Below are positions 58,352-64,000 of a DNA stretch of 64,000 nucleotides, in pieces. Position numbers and translations under genes: made by a program. Source of the DNA: Skeletonema tropicum (taxonomy: Eukaryota > Bacillariophyta > Thalassiosirophyceae > Thalassiosirales > Thalassiosiraceae); contig CM074138.1 of NCBI GenBank assembly GCA_037178625.1, forward strand, positions 1,922,001-1,986,000. The letters run 5' to 3'. Under the pieces are notes generated by a model, which had not been told where the DNA came from, did no database searches, and saw nothing but the letters and a program-made list of their open reading frames with translations. Each line of letters opens with the position of its first letter. Within the stretch, counting starts at the first letter, position 1.

Positions 58352-58690
58352 TTGAAGATTCCACCCTTTTCCCAGGCCACAGAAGGACGAGTTGAGTTGT
58401 CAGCGTGCCAGGAGGGTGGGTGTAGGACTGTGCTGCTGTGGTAGGATAGGTACCATAGTTGTGCTACGACCGCATCATCTTGTGCTTGCTCAACACACAC
58501 GTCGGAAGTCGGAAACCTTGCCGACGCACAGCCAACGTGGCGTGGGCGCGGAGACCTGACCCACGTTCGTTCGTCAAAAAGGCCTTGGGTAGCGTGGGCG
58601 GTGGGCGGAGATTGGCCGGCGGTACGAGCACGTCCTGACGTGCGCGCACGGGAAAAAACTACCTCATCAATTTTGTGACAGAGTACCTAC

Positions 58691-59039
58691 ATATCCCAAC
58701 CATTTTTTGAAAACGGTACCTCGGTACCGTTTTGTGTGGAACTCTGGTATGTTTCTACGTGAGGGTGAAAACGGTACCTCGGTACCGTTTTCAAAAAAGG
58801 CACTAGGCCTCGTGATATTTTTGTGAATAATGCATGAGCCGCCATGTGGCCTATAGATCTTATTATTGCATACAAGGGCTACAAGTTTTTTGAAAAAACG
58901 CCGTTAGGAGCTGCCTAGCTTTGCCCGCTAACAAACGAGATTTCAAAAACGGTACCGAGGTACCGTTTTCAAGCCCTACGGGTACTGGGTCCAACTCAAA
59001 AACGGTACCGAGGTACCGTTTTCAAAATGGTTGGGATAT
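58691..59039. mobile_element. Hairpin MITE, copy 2 (arms AAAACGGTAC/GTACCGTTTT)
   Basis: Same length class, ends (ATATCCCAACCATTTT) and interior as 39461-39822. All four hairpins have AAAACGGTAC/GTACCGTTTT arms instead of AAAACTGTAC/GTACAGTTTT. It lies 28 bases beyond the right end of MULE 2. Confidence 0.9.
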
Positions 59040-59716
59040 CTATCCCTACGGTTTTTTGTGCGTATTTTTATCGCGAGAAGAAATGGCGGGAGGGAAAAAC
59101 CCGCACTACTTAGAACTAGAAGAGTAAGTAAGTACATAATACTAGCTAACTTACTCGTAGAATAGATACCACCAGCAGATCTTGACCATGGTAGACCATG
59201 TTGTCCACTGCAATTGGAGCCTACGCACTACGCAGAATGCTTCTATATCCAGAACCAATGATCATCAACGTCAGCAGGTATCATGGGCTTGCTATTACTA
59301 TAATTTCAACTGATACTTTGCCCTCGATGGCGTTGATAATACCTCTACTTTAGAGTAGAAACATGCTGGAATGAAGATAAATCTTTGCATTATATGCAAT
59401 TAGGTGCTCTGGACAATGAATTGTATACATTTCACAGTGCCTTATTGTACTTAATACTATTGTGGATAATTCGATTGACGATCATGACATTTTATAATCA
59501 AATGGGCGTTGTTTCAGCGTAGTGAATAATTTTCACATTTATCCCCCACAAGTAGATGATATCCTTCAGCATTCACTCCACTGTCCATGATGAACGGCTA
59601 CTTCCCACACAGCACTTCCCAATCCCCCTCAGTTCGCACTATTTTCGCCACAATCCAATATTTAAACATGAAATAACACTAATCTTCTCCGTGTTTGCAG
59701 AAATAATACGCGCTTT

Positions 59717-60223
59717 TTGAGTTGCCCTTCTGAAGACGACTTGTTGACTCATCATAACAGCGATAGTTGTGTCCATTCCACAAGCCCAGAGCATTTATTG
59801 TTCAATTTGGCTGCCCTCACTATCGTGTGCTGGCCATCTAAATCATTTCATTTGTCGATGATCGACGATTATTATTGTGGGCGGAAAATAATACCGAGCG
59901 GCGATTATCGAATTCAGCATGAATACAAGCCCAAACCGAAGGAATACTGGCACCGAAACATCCCCATATATATGAAGTATCATCGCGTGATGAAGAGGGA
60001 GACGAGACGGACGTTTATAGTTGACGTAACCATCACCACAACTGCTTGGCGACGGCTGAAAAAGATGATGGCCGGTGCCGTGTGATGAGGCTACACCACA
60101 ACCCCACACACACTACCGCGGCCCAAACCAACGGTCAACATTGATCATATTGGTCCAGTTGATGATCCTGATGCAGGGGTTAGACGGTTGGTGGCGTCTA
60201 TGGCATCCATTATTGGCACAGCG
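59717..60223 (+). pseudogene. Coding-like region, probably a decayed gene
   Basis: A 122-codon open frame (59717-60085) ends in tandem TGA codons. The same frame resumes and encodes protein-like sequence near 60119-60223 (RPKPTVNIDHIGPVDDPDAG, then VRRLVASMASIIGT), stopping where a perfect palindrome begins. Either two stops have arisen or an intron is present. No family is recognised. Confidence 0.35.
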
Positions 60224-60249
60224 CTAAGTGAGGTTTAAACCTCACTTAG
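60224..60249. repeat. Perfect 26-bp palindrome
   Basis: CTAAGTGAGGTTT and its exact complement. A partial repeat (TTCTAAGTGCGGG, AAAACCTCACATAGG) follows. It abuts the coding-like sequence on its left and looks like the end of a hairpin element. Confidence 0.85.
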
Positions 60250-60293
60250 ATTCTAAGTGCGGGTAAAAACCTCACATAGGGGTAGGTAGGGAT

Positions 60294-60432
60294 ATCCATA
60301 GTGAGTTTTTTGGGGTTATTTTGGCCCTTGATGGACAAATTTGTCCATCAGCAAAATACTAGTGTCCACTGTTTAGTAAAAACAGTTATAGTTATCAAGG
60401 GAACCCACATACGTATCGTATGGACACTAGTA
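60294..60432. repeat. Palindromic element end with GATGGACA hairpin and small ACTAGTGTCC inverted repeat
   Basis: ATATCCATAGTGAG is followed by the palindrome TGATGGACAAATTTGTCCATCA. ACTAGTGTCCA (60358) and TGGACACTAGT (60422-60432) then bound about 75 bases. The ATATCCATAGTGAG end recurs inverted near 62046-62060. Confidence 0.75.
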
Positions 60433-61925
60433 CCCCATCACAAAACCACCATGCCGCTACAAGAAGGACAATGCCTTTAACACCATACACCATAAGCCTA
60501 CTGACCCCCAAGTATTGTCCCTAGACCAATTTTCAACGTAGAATCGAATGGTGCAGTCGGTTGGCTTCGATATTCAGCATGTGACGACGTATTTGGTCAC
60601 TAAATGGAACTTCGTCATAATTCGAGCATGCGTCGAAGCGTCAATGGGGGTCAATTAATCTATGGTATTATTGAAGCTATAGAGTAACACCCCTCCATAT
60701 CCTTCATAAAACTATCCTACGTGAGTGGAGGCCATAATTTGTGCCAAGGTCATGCATGTCACTCCCTTTATTGAGGTTCTGGACACCATTACGGCAGCCA
60801 TCAAGATGCTACAGGGACTTAAAGTCTTTAATTTATATTATGATATCAAGGCTTACACGACAATATCTTACTACTAAATCCTACAAGATATAGTGTATCT
60901 GCATTGGAGACTGTGGTTATGCTCATTTGAGGTGGTGCATGCCAACAAAGTATCACTTAGAAGGGTAATTACAGATTACTGCTGAATAGGTCAACAGCAT
61001 ATTCATACTCTTTACAAAGTAGTTTGGGCAACAGCACATTTCTGAGTCATCACTTATAAGTGGGCAGTGTAGATGATCATTTATTGCCATGAATATTGCC
61101 ACTATAACGAAAGAGTCGACTGATTGTGCGTGTTATTTGAAATTATTCGAACTTGATAGCATCATGTATTTCAACAATAATGATTTGTTATTCGTAGTGT
61201 CAAGATGAACGTCACCAAATTATTGTTCCCCCTCGCTCTTATAGTATAATAACAAAGATTGCTGCCTCGTACAACGTCTCTCCCCATTTTGTCGCGTCAA
61301 TAACCACCCAACAGATGTTGTGAATAGCATTTTCATATCTTTCAAAACAGGTAGATACGCAAGGATTATTTCGTTGACATAGCTCATGGATAGTCCAACC
61401 TGACGGAAAATCAAAGCTGATTATTGTTTTGATCATTGAGGGTAGCAGTATCAGTAACAGGGAAGCGAAACGGCTTTAAATATAACGATGACATCGTCTG
61501 CAGCGTCGTCCGAGCAAACTTTCTCGGCCCTAATAACGTATCAGCCGACACCGACGACCGCCCTTTAATGCCGCCATGTTGCAGATACCTTCCTTACATA
61601 TCATTACATGATTTACGCCACGGCATCCATTGATTTGTTGTGTTATCTGCCCCAACATTTAATGTGCATAAATAATATCTTGCTGCGATCGATGTCCTCA
61701 TTTTTTGACACTACACGCTATATTTTGAATAATTCGCCACCTACAACGCCGACCGGCGGCTCTAACGAAAGCTCATAACATGCGCTAACAGACTATGACC
61801 GGTAGTTGCAGTGGCTGGTCTCCCATGGGGTGTAGAAGTGCCATGATGTAGGCCGTAGGCGGTGTAGGATAGGTGTTGTGGGATTTAGGAAAATGTAGAA
61901 GAGGTTCTGTAGATTAGCCACAAAT
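60433..61925. other. Non-coding or strongly decayed stretch
   Basis: No open frame with recognisable motifs. Short protein-like strings may be old transposon remains, but I cannot assign them. Confidence 0.4.
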
Positions 61926-62097
61926 ACTAGTGTCCTAAATTATTTGTCGTACAAATCTTTGCATCTGGAAGGGGGACACCTAGGAAAACCGTGATGGACA
62001 TATATGTCCATCAAGGGGGCTTGATGGACATATTTGTCCATCAAGACTCACTATGGATATTGTACGTGAGAGGCAAAAGGCAGTTTACTGCCGTTTT
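61926..62097. repeat. Three hairpins: two GATGGACA palindromes and one GGCAG-type MITE hairpin
   Basis: TGATGGACATATATGTCCATCA and TTGATGGACATATTTGTCCATCAA are followed by ACTCACTATGGATAT, the inverse of the 60294 end. Then AAAAGGCAG-TTTA-CTGCCGTTTT lies in a context (TACGTGAG before, CAAAAA..GCC..TAGGCCTC after) that matches the interior of the hairpin MITEs. Confidence 0.8.
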
Positions 62098-62399
62098 CAA
62101 AAACGCCCTTAGGCCTCACGCAAATAAGAAACATTTAGTTAGAGTGATCTGTGGCCTTTCGTTACTTTCTTGCGTTGAAGGGCTACATGTTACATCAATA
62201 GATATCTCTCCATTTGTTGTGCATCTTTGTTTTGATTTGTTTGCTGAGGTGGCTGCATTGATATAGATGGTCTCCCTTTGTATCGAAGTCTTGTTTGCAG
62301 AAGGGGCATTTGAGTTGTTCTGTTGTTTCCCAGATGTTCATTCGTAAACAGCGGAGGAGGTTGAATCTATATAAAGAGGCGGTTGTCTTGTCTATTTCT

Positions 62400-64000
62400 A
62401 TTTTCTTCTTCGCTTCTTGGAAGGTCTAAGAGTCCTTGACCCATCTTGCCGTCGATGATTTCCGGATGTTGTGTGCGCTGTCGCTTGGGAGGTAGGTGAT
62501 CATTTTTCCACACAGGCGAGAGGATGCTTCTTTATTGATGATATCATGGCATTTTTGTAGTGGTGTGTTGTTGATGAAGGTTGATATTCCTTGAGCTGTA
62601 TCGTCTCCGGTGCATACCTTTGCTATTGCTGGTGCAAATTTATTGAAGATTTGGAAGGTGGTGGATGGATTGTTCTCTCTATCTGCATATAGTGATGTGA
62701 TTGACTCAGGTAGCATGAATCTTGTGCGTTGCGGTCCAAGAAATACTCCATTATAGATTGTGTTGAGCGTTCCTTTGGTTGCTAGAATTGAAGCTGGAAT
62801 GGCTTTGTCTCTTGGAGTATTGAGGCCGAGACCTCCCATTTTTGTGCTCATGTTCATAAGGAGTTGTGAGTGGGTAGGCACTGTGTCCTTGTTGGTGATG
62901 GATTTTATGATGTGTGCATTGATGTTGTCGAATGCTATGGCGGTGGTACTATCCCATGTGTCCCAAGCTTCTCCGATGCAAATGGAAGTATGAGCGTGGG
63001 CGTAGACGTCGGCAGGAAGAGATGATTAAGACGTTGAGATGTGCATTGTCTGTAGAGTTGGATGATGGTTTGGTCGTCGTCGAGACCTTCTAAGAGCTTG
63101 TCGGCATCAGTTTTTATCTTCTCGAGGTAGTCAGTGATGAAGGCTTGTTGGGGTGAGCCTAAGATGCGGAGACCGTGTGTTTCTTCATACATTACAGAAT
63201 CTTTGGTGGAATAAAGTGAGATTGCTTCTTGGAGGTTTTGTGCGACAGAGTAGTTGGATTGGAAGTGAGCGTGAAGAACAGAAAATGTACGGAGGTGGTA
63301 GTCATAATTCTTGTCTTGTCTTGTCTTGTCTGTGTTCATAACAGCTCCAAGTGGGATCCCGAGATCTTTGAAGCGTTGCGTTGTAAAAAGAAATGTACAT
63401 CTTCAATAGTCAATAGGTAGGAGACAGTTGGTGTCATCAACGTACGCCATTATGATTGGAGCTCCTTTTCCGTCGTCAAGTGGTTGGTTGTTTTGAAGTC
63501 GCTTGGTGGCACGTTCCATTAGTTCGGTGTTGGTTTGTCGGAGGATGTTGGTGAGGATTATCCCGGCAAAAAGAGGTGAAAGTGGGCAGCCTTGGGTGAA
63601 GCCTTCTTCGACTCAGAATTCTTGCCATGTGTTGGTTTCATCTTTGAATTTGGCTGTATGGAAGTCTTTGTAGATCATGTTGGTGAATGGTAGTAGATGA
63701 GGGAACTCGTTTGCAATGATTTCTCTTAACTTATGTCTGGATACTGCGTTGAACATGTTTCAGATATCTAATGCTGATACAAGTGCACGTGTGGATAGGT
63801 TGCCGGTTGATTCAGGTTTGGAGATGTATTTCTCGACTCCAAGGCGCATGGTGTGTACAATGGTAGAAATGCCACCTTGTACGCCAATAGCATAGTTGAA
63901 TGGAAGAAGGTAGGATGCAAAGTCAGACTTGTTTTTGGTAATGAGTAGGTTTGCTGTGATTCGGCGAATGGCACTTGGGACATCAATGGGTCTTAACTTC
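62400..64000 (-). pseudogene. Decayed non-LTR-type reverse transcriptase, 5' end outside the window
   Basis: Read on the minus strand from the right edge, RT motifs appear in order: LRPIDVPSAIRRITANLL, then SALDI before NMFNAVSR (motif A), QGCPLSPLFAG (motif B) and MAYVDDTN (motif C). Later come KDLGIPLGAVMNTDKT and a C-terminal region in other frames (62935-63339 and 62426-62881, with MGGLGLN). In-frame TGA stops lie in motif A and just before motif B, and the frame changes near 63400 and 62900. No LTR, integrase or RNase H is seen. It is an inactive retrotransposon copy that continues beyond position 64000. Confidence 0.8.

Larger units (their letters stand above)
53098..58662 (-). mobile_element. 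MULE-like transposon 2, with PDZ-containing transposase
   Basis: 70-base inverted repeats at 53098-53167 and 58593-58662, starting GTAGTTTTTTCCCGTGCGCG. They enclose an intact transposase gene and a smaller basic-protein gene, both on the minus strand, the same layout as MULE 1. I find no convincing target duplication next to the repeats, so one border may be rearranged. Confidence 0.85.

Noticed and set aside
63440..63800. TGA read as a sense codon in the reverse transcriptase
   Set aside because: Other genes here use TGA as stop, and the same RT copy also has frameshifts; simple decay explains it.

Overview
This window looks like nuclear DNA of a diatom or close stramenopile. The genes are split by short GT-AG introns of about 80-125 bases. 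One is a giant extracellular protein built of Pro-Ser/Thr repeats (PSxxPS, PTxxPT) with small cysteine domains, a style typical of diatom surface proteins. The genes sit among many DNA transposons and a non-LTR retrotransposon. I saw no bacterial operon structure, rRNA, tRNA or CRISPR array. A 500-base run of N (7522-8021) marks an assembly gap.

Layout. 1-1600: non-coding, with a small palindrome-ended repeat. 1601-10734 (+): a six-or-more-exon gene joining a ZNFX1/UPF1-like SF1 helicase, NFX1-type zinc fingers, three CbbX/SpoVK-like AAA+ domains and a C-terminal Cys motif. 11522-27930 (-): one giant membrane-anchored PS-repeat gene, cut by a 3.9-kb mobile element (copy A, 14615-18543). Removing the element restores a single open frame of 4090 codons. 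28.9-31.3 kb: a truncated copy of that gene's first exon, a frameshifted decayed gene, and a copy of the helicase gene's 3' end. 31190-32428 (-): an alpha/beta hydrolase. 33006-33443 (+): a small charged protein.

34.2-45.0 kb holds two more copies of the 3.9-kb element (B and C). Their translations are identical throughout and there is no net indel between them. Each carries an unknown two-exon gene and the C-terminal part of a PIF1-type helicase. Between them lie nested MITE-like elements. 47625-52796 is a Mutator-like (MULE) transposon with 112-bp terminal inverted repeats and an 8-9 bp target duplication; its transposase is frameshifted. 53098-58662 is a second MULE-like transposon with 70-bp inverted repeats. 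Its intact 913-residue transposase contains what looks like a PDZ domain. 58.7-62.1 kb carries short elements made of perfect palindromes. The window ends in a decayed reverse transcriptase that runs off the right edge (minus strand).

The most unusual signals are: (1) a MITE family whose members each carry four hairpins, with the arms changed in step and still self-complementary between members; (2) the transposase-PDZ fusion; (3) the Helitron-like 3.9-kb elements, one of which has just split the giant gene at a site whose uninterrupted form can be read from a neighbouring repeat; and (4) the paired helicase/hydrolase gene tails found at two loci, each locus having kept a different gene.
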